Part shown: one piece after another, positions 36,130 through 45,901 of the stretch
Numbering within the stretch: the stretch's first letter is position 1
Layout of the letters: each line of letters begins with the position of its first letter
From: Endomychus coccineus
Taxonomy: Eukaryota > Arthropoda > Insecta > Coleoptera > Endomychidae
Direction: 5' to 3'
Assembly (NCBI GenBank): GCA_958510875.1
Contig: OY294067.1
Span: 143,816,046-143,880,045 of the forward strand
Length of the DNA: 64,000 nt
Notes under the pieces: model-generated
Databases searched by the model: none
What the model saw: only the letters and a program-made list of their open reading frames with translations
Told to the model about the DNA's origin: nothing
Program-made: the position numbers and the translations under genes

Positions 36130-36758
36130 GAAACCTCATAGTTGATAATAATTGGCTGATGAATTTATCTCAAATCAACATTCAAGAAAATATAATGAAA
36201 AATTTAGCTCTAGTTGAGAACTTCAGCCATACCGTATATAACGAGAAGGAAATACCTATTAATAACATAGTTTCATCAATTGTGCCTGGAATTACAAAAA
36301 AAAACTACTCGAGTAGCAAATGAGATAAGATCAAAATGTATCAACACAATAACTTATCCAAAAACAGATGAAATTTATAAATTTAAGAATGAGAATAAGA
36401 AATCAATATAAAAATTCAAAGAAACCAAACAATTCCTCGAATCTAACCTACATATCACTATCTTAAAGACAGATGAAGGGAATAAGACTGCTATCAGGGA
36501 TATAAATATGAGGATAAAATGTCTAAGATGTTAAATGATCTTGAAATATATAAATAAACTGAATAATAATCCAACATATACTTGCCAAACTAAAAATAAA
36601 AAAGCGTGAAAAAATGGTTCGAAAATGAATATATTTCAAAATACGTTCATAGACAAAAACAAAAAATTATATATAATTCATAGACAATTAACTATACGTA
36701 ATGCTCATAGTCCAGAAATATATGGTTTGCTCAAAATCCATGAACCCAATATACCAAT
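36130..36758 (+). pseudogene. Penelope-like RT, N-terminal and fingers region
   Basis: Reads NNWLMNLSQINIQENIMKNL and VENFSHTVYN, the N-terminal motif preceding RT in PLE proteins. It is followed by degraded segments and QLTIRNAHSPEIYGLLKIHE (36685-36745), the highly characteristic RT1-2 motif (YGLPKIHK) of Penelope elements. Stops and frameshifts are present. It ends in the 8-bp duplication ATACCAAT of the P-like insertion. Confidence 0.85.
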
Positions 36759-37467
36759 CATAGAGATAAAGAATAGAGGACTAGAGAATTCTAAAGCGTG
36801 GCTCCCGTTTACTCTTGTGCGGTTTTAACTCCGCCCACTTCAAACGGCGCGGCATATTTTGAAATTACCTATTAAGAGAGGATGTTCTATATCGACAAGA
36901 TTGAGAAGAGGATTGAAAGTAATGCCAGTTGCATTTATAATATCAGGAACAACTTCTTTTTTCAATTTTCTTGACTTGGAGAGATCAGTAAAATCAGCAT
37001 CATTGAAATGATCACTGCATATTCTTGTTGAGTTGGATACCAGTTTCAATTTTGCTGCATTTAGCCTCTGTTGATGAAGATCACGGTTTTTATCAGCTTT
37101 CGGGAAACTATCATTAAACAAACAAATTCAAGAAAAAATTAAAATTATATCTTTATGAATAAACAATTGATTAAAAATTCCTTTTAATTAACGTACCTAT
37201 GAAAACTCCTATATGGGTGTGCTGGGCTTGCAATTCTCTTGCACACTATGCACATATTCACCATCTTTCCAAGAAGAATGATGAAAAAAGTAAACAAAAA
37301 TCACACGTGACGCGTATACTGCTAGAGTATAAATAATACCTACAAATTTCTCTACTTTTAGTTTAAACTTCGCGCATGTGTAATGCCTTACCGCACAAAA
37401 ATAAACGGAAGCCGTTCAGTTTACATTGAGTATATAGGCTTCTGGTCCTCTATGCTTTATCTCTATG
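36759..37467 (-). mobile_element. P-superfamily transposon, non-autonomous, THAP-only
   Basis: 709-bp insertion with the perfect 8-bp duplication ATACCAAT (36751-36758 and 37468-37475), the size typical of P elements. Terminal inverted repeats of about 28 bp start CATAGAGATAAAG(A/C)ATAG and AGGAC, with the CA start seen in P elements. The only gene inside encodes a THAP DNA-binding domain, the domain at the N-terminus of P transposases. There is no room for the catalytic region. TSD length, CA terminus and THAP content agree independently. Confidence 0.88.
36840..37264 (-). CDS. Two-exon THAP-domain protein in P-like element
   Basis: Exon 1 (37264-37197) encodes MVNMCIVCKRIASPAHPYR and SFH. 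The donor AG|GTACGT at 37196 and acceptor TTTAATGATAG at 37108 bound an 89-bp intron. Exon 2 (37107-36840) continues SFPKADKN ... RICSDHF ... KKEVVPDI to a stop, giving about 111 residues. The C2CH zinc pattern (CIVC ... CSDHF) and the FP dipeptide are standard THAP features; an AVPTIF-like box reads VVPDI. THAP domains of P transposases bind sites near the element ends. A protein with only this domain could bind without cutting, similar in principle to truncated P-element repressors. Expression is untested; the splice sites are read from sequence. Confidence 0.75.
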
Positions 37468-37475
37468 ATACCAAT

Positions 37476-37809
37476 GCGACCTGTTGTATGCATCATTCAA
37501 TCTGCTTTTTATGAAATGGCTAACTACTCATCCAACATTAAATAACATAGTTTACAAAAATGACTTTTACATCAATGATTCTAGGGTTTCCATAGATCGT
37601 TGAAGAATACAATACCAAAAAACAACATCTTAGTAGCATTAGATGTCATATTTATATGCAAATATCCGTCTAGAATTGGATACATAGATAATTCAAAATA
37701 AATGGGATGAAATGAAGCTATATACAAATTTACCTATGAATGGATCCTTGACACCTATAGAATTTACTTCCACAGCTAATTTTTCACAATATGTAGATGC
37801 TTATTATGA
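37476..37809 (+). pseudogene. Penelope-like RT, middle part
   Basis: Continuation after the P-like element: IIQSAFYEMANYSSNIK, YKNDFYINDSRVSI and a degraded DVLVSLDV-like region (ILVALDVIFI), then NEAIYKF and DAYYDPV. The order matches PLE RT motifs between RT2 and RT3. Several frameshifts. Ends in TATTATGA, the duplication of the next insertion. Confidence 0.75.
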
Positions 37810-39630
37810 TCCAGTCCCTCTGTAATTTTTAGGGTTCAAATTTTTACGTTCCTTAATTTCGGCCAATCTTCATGTTTTCGGGTGCGCTGATCACGAATAT
37901 GGACATTAAAATAGTCTGGGGCTTATGCTACTCGAGTTATTGGCCATTCCTTGAGTCCAAATTGCCAGGACTTTGAGGGTTTTTCAATTTTTAGGAAAAC
38001 TCCGAGTTCGACTCGATCATTTTATGACAGAAAAAGTTGTGAGAAATCAAAAAGAGTGAAATGCCGCCAATAAGGAGTTAATAAAATGTGAGGGGTCTGA
38101 TATAAAGCCCAAAAAATGCGATTTTTGAGCAAAATCAAACGTGCAATTGTCAATTATAAGATGTCTGTTTGTCGTATCAACTTATGCTTAACCTGCATTG
38201 ATAGTATCTTGTGATTACTTCAATACGAGTTTTACATTCGTTTTATGTTTGCAAAGGGGGCGCTGCAATTGCTCTTTCATGAAAAAAGTAATATTGCGAT
38301 TGCGGATCAAAAAATTCACCTTCTGAACTTTGGTTCATAAGGGCCGATTAGAGACCGTTTTGTGAGAAGTAACTGCGAAAAATTAAAAAATTGTAAGTCA
38401 AGACTATAGATGCCTCTTATGGCTATCTCAATATACTATTTTCCTCGCTCCAACGTTTGACAGAGTCACACAAAGAAGAAATCAACTAAGAATTCCAATT
38501 CCTAATTATCAAAGATGATGTACACTAACGTCAACCCGGGTTCGATCCCACCCGGGAGACTTCTTTTTCTTTCTTTTTTTTCACTTTTTTTGATAATTGT
38601 GATACAAAATCATAATAATTTCAATCATAATAATCCTAATAATGATAACAATCATACTAATAATAATAAACCGTTTCGATAGATCACGAAACTGTTTCTG
38701 GCATCTTTACTCTGTCGCACTCATCAGTGTTCACGCGCATCGTCTTTGTATGTATTATATGTTTGTGTGTGTGGGAACAGCCTCCATTTTTTACGATAAA
38801 GAAACATATGCTCTCTCTACTATGATATAATACGTGACATAGGATGAAGAGAGAGTCTGAAGCAAAGCTTATAGTGGAGGAACCAAAATTGGGCCTAATA
38901 GAGCCGAACAAGCCTAGCATGAGTCTTCTTGGGATTGTCGCAACCTAAGAGATCGTGATTGGTATCAAAATTTGCGTGAGTATTTCAGCTATTCAACTGT
39001 GAATTTATTCTCTTGATTGGAATCTTCTGCCTTGAAAATTTTCCCATTTTTCGCGGTTCCTTTTTTTCGAAATGGTCTCAAATCGGCCTATACCAACCAA
39101 AAGGTTGGATTTTGGTTCGAAGGTGGAAGCCATCAATCTCTTCCGTTTAGATTTTGCTTTGAGTCAAAACGTTTTCTACTGAAAGAGCGATTGCAGCGGC
39201 CCCTTTGCAAATATCAAACAAATGAAAAACTCATATTGAACAAAGTACCACCAGCGCATGTTAAGCATTATAATTGACATTTGAACGAACAGTTGATTGT
39301 GATCAAAATTCACACTTTTGGGTCCTTTATCAGGCCCTTAACATTATATTAACTTCTGACTGGCGTCACTTCACTCAATTTGATCTCTTACATCTTTTTC
39401 TTTAATAAAATGATCGAGTGAAACTCAGAGTTTTTCCAATAATTGAAAAAACACCAAAGTCGGAGTGATTTGAACCCACAAAATGGAGAATAACTCGAGT
39501 AGCATAGGGCACAGACATTTTTCATTTCTATATTCGTGATCAGCGCATATGAAATTTTGAAGATTCACCAAAATTAGGAGTCGTGATAATTCTAATCAAA
39601 ACGTGAAATAAAATTACAGAGGGAATGGAC
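37810..39630. mobile_element. Long-TIR DNA transposon (MULE-like or foldback), non-autonomous
   Basis: An 1821-bp insertion with arms of about 590 bp (37810-38397 and about 39035-39630) that are imperfect inverted repeats, ending TCCAGTCCCTCTGTAATTTT / AAATTACAGAGGGAATGGA. The 8-bp repeat TATTATGA flanks it (37802-37809 and 39631-39638). Long TIRs with 8-9-bp duplications are typical of MULEs, but no transposase is present to confirm this. The 640-bp centre carries no ORF above about 85 codons. Its insertion splits the Penelope RT between motifs DAYYDPV and YYEGLDV. Confidence 0.8.
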
Positions 39631-39638
39631 TATTATGA

Positions 39639-40240
39639 AGGACTAGATGTTTGAGCAATGGGTACTCCAATATCAAGTATCAGAGCCCAGATAGTAATGG
39701 AATTCTTCGAAGAAGAAGTAATATCTCAACTAAATTATAATATAATCTTCAAACGCTCGTTGATGATTGTATCGCTGCCATCCCAATAGATAAATGTGAT
39801 GAATTTTTGAGTTATTTCAATTCTTTCCACCAATAACTACAATTCACATCTGGAAGTCAAAATAATAATGAGATAATCTTCTTAGATTTATCTTCAGTAC
39901 GAAAGCCAAACCATAACAAAATTTCAACTAAATGGTACACCAAACCTATTTGGTCAGGAAAATATACCAATTTCAATTCTGATCTACCTGAAAAATATAG
40001 AAGCAATATTTTTATGATAAATCTGATAGATAAAACCATTAAGCTAAGTTCTCCTGAACTAAGAACTATATCAATTGAAAAAATAAAAGAAGCCGATAAA
40101 GAATGGTTAGCTCATTAATTAGATCAATTCTATAATCAAAAACAAAATTATACATCTCATAACTCCTCTAGTAAAACCAATACCAGTAATGAGAGATCAA
40201 AAGGAAAACATTACTTATCACTAGCTACCATGTATTGATG
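39639..40240 (+). pseudogene. Penelope-like RT, palm and thumb
   Basis: MGTPISSIRAQIVMEFFEEE (39660-39720) is the RT5 region (GSPLSPxxA). The catalytic YVDD lies in a degraded stretch (SLMIVSLP), so the active site looks lost. Downstream LDLSSVRKPNHNKISTKWYT and KPIWSGKYTNFNS are classic PLE thumb motifs. Multiple stops. Confidence 0.82.
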
Positions 40241-40359
40241 ATCTTTCTTCAAAATTAAACAATATAGTGAAACCTTATGATACACATATATGTCGTAAGA
40301 GTTATTTAAGCCTGAAAAGTGTTTTTACTGAGTTATAAAGCTACGTATTTTTCAAAAAG

Positions 40360-40666
40360 ATGACACATTATGTATATTCCATCCTTTTTAGAGATTGTGG
40401 GAAAGCATTTATCGACCAATCTCCCCAATGTGCTGATAAAAGATTGAATGGGCATATATAGAAACAATTCATCCACTGCACTCAATAAACATATAAGAGA
40501 CACAGACCAATTATTTGACTACAACAATACAAAAATTTTGAATGTTGACAAAAATGATGATGAGCGTTCAATATTAAAAAGCATCCAAATTAAAAGAAAC
40601 GGTTTTGGTAATAACAGAATTGATTCTTATCTCTTAAAACTTCATAATAATCTAATCGAAACTTAG
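40360..40666 (+). pseudogene. Penelope-like GIY-YIG endonuclease
   Basis: MYIPSFLEIVGKHLS-like beginning, then in frame DKRLNGHIYRNNSSTALNKH, FDYNNTKILNVDKNDDERS and KRNGFGNNRIDSYLLKLHNN. These correspond to the R...H, N.TALAxH and ENTKILxxExxxxxR parts of the Penelope GIY-YIG domain, which nicks target DNA. The first GIY-YIG segment is frameshifted (around 40385-40430). The C-terminal 72 codons are open. Confidence 0.8.
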
Positions 40667-41559
40667 CCAAATTCAGATATTTTGAATAAGCACTTTCTGT
40701 TGTATATTCAATTCAACCTAAAAAGAAAGTGTTATCTGACACTCGTTACGCTTATGACAGTGACAGTTCCGAAAATCCCGTAGAACTATATTGTACTTGA
40801 TTAGTCATTAGTGATAGAAATGAAATGTAAATCGTAGAATAAGTAATTCATAAAATATTCATAGTTATTTAGAATTCATAGAATAGTATCTTAAGTATTC
40901 AATTAGCTATTTCAATCCATTCAAGTGAATCAGATTGCTAATTAGACATACATTACTCTCCACACACAACCGATCCAATGTTTTCTTCTGTTTCAATAGA
41001 ATTTTGAAAGCACAAGTCGGCTGCGGACGCCATTCAATAATCAAAGTCATCTACACTCTTCCAAATTACATGAAAACACTGAGTAACATGACAATTTTTG
41101 ATGGGCAATAAAAGAACACTATTTTTTCATACCAATATTTAGTAATAATTCATTACTACAATTGTATACATCAGGTTTAGTTACGTAATAATTAAGAAGT
41201 GAAACTTGCAGAAAGTTTAGGTTATAATAATTATTGAACTAACTATTCGTTCTGAAGACATTCGTATTTTCTTCTTATTACTGGATCAATTGAATTGTTC
41301 ATTACAATTGTAGTCAACAATTCCATAAAATTTGTTAAAATGTCATATGTTGTGATTCAAATGGAAACATGTTAAAATTTTGACGAAAATCAAGAGCGTT
41401 TACATATGAAAACCGCTGGCTAGTTATCACCTGAAAGCGACCTCCAAATCCATCAAATTGATCAAAACGTCACCACCACTGTTTTTTCTTGTGAGCTAAC
41501 TTCTTTCCATTAATATGATACATATTAATTTTGCTTGTTTTGTTTTCTAGATTGTAGAG

Positions 41560-43480
41560 CTTGATGAACTGTGTTATCTGAGCAAAACGTGCCATACTTC
41601 TACAAATTCCTAGGCCTGCTATTACTATTAGCAATTGTTATCTAGAAATTTGTGAAGGCCAGAGTGTCTTGAAACTTTTTATTCAATTGAGTAATGAACA
41701 TGTGGCATGGGTTTTCTCCAATTAACAGACTGTCATCGACACATAATAACAATCAATTTTCCGTTCCATCACACATTCCTTTGTGAATACACTTGTCACC
41801 ATTAAATTGTTTGTAAACGTTATTCCCCACAAATTGGTCGAAATTTATGTTCCAGCATCCTGAGGATTGTTTGAGTCCATTAGACTTTCGTTCAATCTGC
41901 AGAACCTTATATTCAAGTGGGGGATGCATATATATTTATTCCTCTAACTCACCGATTGAAAAGGCCGTACTGATATCAAATTGACTCAATGCCATATTTC
42001 GTTGCCAATTGAGAGTACGAGTCAAATAGAAGCATAACTGGTGGTAGGGGAGAATGTTTCATGATGGTATGATTTTTCTTTCTGGTTGAACTCCTTGGCA
42101 TATGACCTCACTTTATATCTGATAATTACCTCCGTAGGCCTTCATTTAATCATGATAACCCGTTCCCACGATATGACTTCTCTGCCCAAGGGTGAAAGAG
42201 TCAAGTTCTATGCATTGTATTTCAATAGCATCCCGTTGTTTCCTTATTGCCTGACTGACTGATTTTTCTTAATTTGATCCATTTATTGCTTTTTCGAATG
42301 TATGTGGCTTTTTTTCTACATACAAGACATATAACGAATTGGTATTTTATGTCATTTATTACCCTAAGATTGTACCTTTGGAAATTACAGGAGGAAATTT
42401 GCCATCAATATTTTCTTGAATTGATTCTTGGATTGTATCATCTAATTCTGAAAACTGATTTCCCTTATTTGCTGTTGATGCCTCATTGTCAAAAATTTGA
42501 AAGTTTTTTCTAATAAGATAAGTCTTCATAAATGCAATCTGGCAGGCTACATTGTAGTTTAACATTGCTGTTTCCATCGTGATCGTGATTCATTAGAAGC
42601 GACTTGTATTTGTCTTCTGCTAGGATCAAAAAGTCTATAGTTATCCAGATTTTTATCATAACCATCGAAAAGCATACCCTTGGAGTCCAGATCTTTCCGT
42701 TTTGAGCTTCACAACCAAATTTTCGTATATATGATACTGATGATTTTTCATGAGTCCATACTGCGTATTAAGTAGATTCAAAACATTGTCTTGTACCAGT
42801 TCGATTAAGGATATGAATATTACAATTAACATCTTCTGTTCAAAGGAATTTCAATATACTCATAGTATGCATCATTGACCTGAGCAATTCCATAAGTGAT
42901 GTTCTGTTGTCTCGATGACACCGAAAGTTCTGTTGTGGCGTATATATCGCTGTGGTTTCAAGCTCTATTTCGATATTTCGGGCAAAATATTGTAGTTCTA
43001 AGCTCACATATTTTTTACATTATCAGTGTGAAGAACCTTGACCTCTCACCTATATTTATTTCGAAGAACTTTGCAAAAGTATTTAAATGCATCAATGGAA
43101 TCACTTTTATTTAAAAAAAGGAACAATTCTGTAACCAGATGCTCCAATCTCAAATAGAATAAAATAGTTTGCACTCCCAATGGATAATTCTGGCCTAGGA
43201 CCACACAACTTGCCAAATATCCTCTCCTGGCTCAGACTCAAGGAATGTATGTTTGTTTTGAGAAGGTATTTTATGCTGTTTCTTACAATATGTTCTTCAC
43301 AAAGAGTCTTCATCATGTGATGTTGATATCATCTCTCTTATAGTTTTTGTATTCGAATGACCCAGTCTTTCATGCCACAGCCTGAGGTTATTACGTTCAG
43401 ACGATGAATTGAGTAGATGAACTCCACGAGTTCTGCCTCAGGATATCCGGTCTCCACTTCCGATCTAGCTGTGCATCCGG
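41560..43480 (-). pseudogene. Ty1/copia pol remnant (integrase and RT)
   Basis: Read right to left: a GAG-pre-integrase motif (RLWHERLGHSNTKTIRE, 43350-43420), KLCGPRPELSIGSANYFILF (INT core start, about 43170), ETTAIYTPQQN (end of INT core, about 42930), then RT with ELEEYIYMHPPLEY, KSNGLKQSSGCWNINFDQF and LLLCVDDSLLIGENP (VDD active site, about 41740). This is the copia order (INT before RT). Every segment is in a different frame and stops are frequent. LTRs were not found. Confidence 0.85.
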
Positions 43481-43639
43481 TGTGAGCTTGTCCTCAACAG
43501 TTTTGAAAGGATGCATGTGATAAGGTGTGAGATAAGGATATTACTTGTAAAGAGTACACAGGGTGTGTAAAAAAAGTGTGTCACATGAAAGAGTATACAG
43601 GGTGTGTATAAAAAGTGTGTCACATGTACAGGGTCATGT

Positions 43640-44470
43640 GACTATCACATAGCAGCTGTCATGGCGGACCAAAGGTACAGGCTGCTTCATAGAGATGTCA
43701 CCACCACGTGACAGCTGTCATGACGGAGCAAAGGTACAGACTGCTTCGTGTAGGTGTCACCACCACGTGACAGCTGTCATGGTGGACCAAAGGTACAGAC
43801 TGCTTCGTGTAGGTGTCACCACCACGTGACAGCTGTCATGGTGGACCAAAGGTACAGACTGCTCCGTGAAGACGTCGCCACCACGTGACAGCTGTCATGG
43901 TTGGCTGAAGGTACAGGCTGCTTCGTGTAGGTGTTACCACCACGTGACAGCTGTCATGACGAGCTGAAGGTACAGGCTGCTTTGTGTAGGTGTCACCACC
44001 ACGTGACAGCTGTCATAGGATTGGTTGTTTGTAAAGAGTATACAGGGTGCTTATAAAAAATGTGTCACATGTACAGGATCATGCGACTATCACGTGACAG
44101 CTGTCATGGCGGACCAAAGGTACTGGCTGCTTCGTAGAGATGTCGCTATCACGTGACAGCTGTCATGGCGGACCAAAGGTACAGGCTGCTTCATAGAGAT
44201 GTCGCTATCAAGTGACAGCTGTCATGGCGGACCAAAGGTACAGACTGCTTCGTGAAGATGTCACCACCACGTGAAAGCTAACATGGCGAGCTAAAAGGTA
44301 CAGACTGCTTCGTGTAGGTGTCACCACCATGTGACAGCTGTCCTGGCGGATCAAAGGTAAAGGCTTCTTCAGGGAGGTGTCGCCATCACGTGACAGCTGT
44401 CATGTGAAGGTATCGCCACCACGTGACAGCTGTCATAGGATTGGTCGTTGAAGGTATATACTGCTTCGTG
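43640..44470. repeat. 59-bp minisatellite with E-box palindromes
   Basis: About 14 units of 59 bp, each containing CACGTGACAGCTGTCATGG followed by CGGACCAAAGGTACAGACTG and CTTCGTGTAGGTGTC. CACGTG positions step by 59 (43705, 43764, 43823, 43882, 43941, 44000). A second block begins after a repeated 100-bp header (GTATACAGGGTG...GTGTCACATGTACAGG at about 43590 and 44036), so the array has a higher-order structure. No coding potential. Confidence 0.95.
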
Positions 44471-45238
44471 TAGGTTGCGCCACAAGTTCGGCTCGTCCGA
44501 CTCGTGCGAATCCAAGATGACAGGCTGCTATCACAGGGCAGACGTGTGACGTCACAGCATAGAGGTACAGACTGCTTCGTGGAGGTGTTGCCACCAGTTC
44601 GACTCGTCCGACTCGTGCGACTCGTACATTTTTGAAATCACATGATCTGTCACGCGGTGAGATATGGTGTCTGTCACTTCGACAAAGTTTCTGTCACGTG
44701 GGGCTTCAACAAGGTGTCTGTCACGAGGTGTCATGGCGGCTATCACGTACCATAGAGCTGAAGGTTATAGAGCCAACACAAGCCAAAACCATAGGGCATC
44801 ATGGTGGCGGAAATAGTTGTCATGGTGGTTGTCATGTGAGTCATCAACGAGGTGTCATGGCGTCTGTCACGTGAGGTCTTCATCGAGGTGTCATTTCGTG
44901 TGTTGGAGGGTGTGACGTGGTGGATCCAAGAAGCATCTGTCACGTGAACTGTCATGGCGGATCTATGAATGTCAACCATAGCTTTATAGGTATCAAATGA
45001 AAAGTCTTGACATGCAGAATGTCAATTTCCATATTTTCGATGAGGTAAAATCAATAAGATGCATGCAAATTGGGTGGGGAGAACATCTTACTATAGCTTT
45101 ATGTCTGTATCAAAATACATAATGATTTTGACGATTAAGTGATGTTTTATTGAATTGAAGATCCGGCGATCATAGTTTACGAACGATGATGATTTCACGG
45201 GAGGCATTCATTGTTTCAATCCGGCGTCCACAGTTTAC
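44471..45238. repeat. Diverged CACGTG-rich flank of the minisatellite
   Basis: Degenerate continuation of the array: words such as CTGTCACGTG, GGTGTCATGGCG and TTCGACTCGTCCGACTCGTG recur without fixed spacing to about 44960. From 45000 to 45238 the sequence is unique except for a partial copy (CCGGCG...AGTTTACGAACGATGATGA) that recurs at 45221. Frames here such as 44552-44979 are repeat-derived and not called. Confidence 0.7.
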
Positions 45239-45264
45239 GAACGATGATGACGTCATCATCGTTC
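45239..45264. repeat. 26-bp perfect palindrome centred on TGACGTCA
   Basis: GAACGATGATGAC pairs exactly with GTCATCATCGTTC, centred between 45251 and 45252, with imperfect pairing extending to about 45229-45275. The centre is an 8-bp CRE-type sequence. Part of it is repeated at about 45171-45190. Confidence 0.9.
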
Positions 45265-45427
45265 ACGAACTATGATGGTCAGATGAGGAATGAGATGCGA
45301 GTAATAATAATGATATCTACTCATTATTCATCACACTGTAAAATTGAAGTTACAAGACTGTTGAATACATTAGGTGTAAAAAGTGAATAGGTAGTACATT
45401 CATGCACATGTTTTATCTCGTGATTCA

Positions 45428-45545
45428 ACACTCCGACACGTGCTTCAGACACGTGCTTCAATAATCAGACACGTGCTCTACTCAGACACGTGTTCGGACT
45501 CGTGCTTCACTACTCAGACACGTATTAAGCACGTGCTTCAACATT
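45428..45545. repeat. Short ACACGTGCTTCA repeats
   Basis: Six to seven copies of (CAG)ACACGTGCTTCA-like words, irregularly spaced at 15-25 bp, for example near 45436, 45449, 45468, 45486 and 45527. They resemble the E-box words of the neighbouring minisatellite. Confidence 0.85.
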
Positions 45546-45625
45546 CATACCTATTTAACACGTATTTGATACCTGATTTTGACAGAAGCGTAGAAGTACC
45601 TAACCGCGTGATCGGACATACACAA

Positions 45626-45840
45626 TGTTGTGGGTATGCTGCTTATTAATTAGTGGACTGTAGGTTTTCTTTATTTATTTTATTTTTTAACTTTAAAATA
45701 CAGTTATGTCGGAAACATGACATTCAAAATTCTCGTTTTTTAATCGAGCAACAACATCTCCATGACTACGTTATATGCGCAATAGCGCCAATAGTAAAAA
45801 CATTCAATGTGTTATCATACAAGGCGTTCTGGCCCAAACA
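45626..45840 (-). repeat. BEL/Pao 3' LTR (left copy)
   Basis: 215 bp, TGTTGTGGG...GGCCCAAACA on the plus strand. Identical to the right copy except C versus T in the CGAG(C/T)AACAAC word. Preceded by CACAA. Confidence 0.95.
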
Positions 45841-45901
45841 TGCCGGCCGCCTTGAAAGTATTCCTTTCAATAACATTGAAATATACAAACACAACATGTG
45901 A

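Larger units (their letters stand above)
35870..40666 (+). mobile_element. Penelope-like retroelement, interrupted twice
   Basis: Plus-strand Penelope-type protein spread over several frames: N-terminal domain, RT with the PLE-specific arrangement, and a C-terminal GIY-YIG endonuclease ending at 40666. Two DNA transposons with 8-bp target duplications split the RT at 36758/37468 and 37809/39631; removing both rejoins the RT. Ends of the element (often LTR-like or tailless in PLEs) are not resolved; 35870 is where recognisable coding similarity begins. Confidence 0.85.

Noticed and set aside
38531..38560. tRNA gene or SINE suggested by GGTTCGATCC (Pol III B box)
   Set aside because: No A box at the right distance and no cloverleaf; the flanking CCCGGG inverted words do not form a proper TpsiC stem. 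It lies in the centre of the long-TIR element.
41390..41520. Possible mariner transposase fragment (plus-strand TYENRWLVIT)
   Set aside because: Too short, and no DDE/D motif or paired flanking repeats; could be chance.
43640..44470. CRISPR-like array
   Set aside because: Units are contiguous 59-bp copies without unique spacers, in eukaryotic DNA; this is a minisatellite.
44552..44979. Overlapping 60-80-codon frames on both strands
   Set aside because: Derived from degenerate CACGTG repeats; composition explains the openness.
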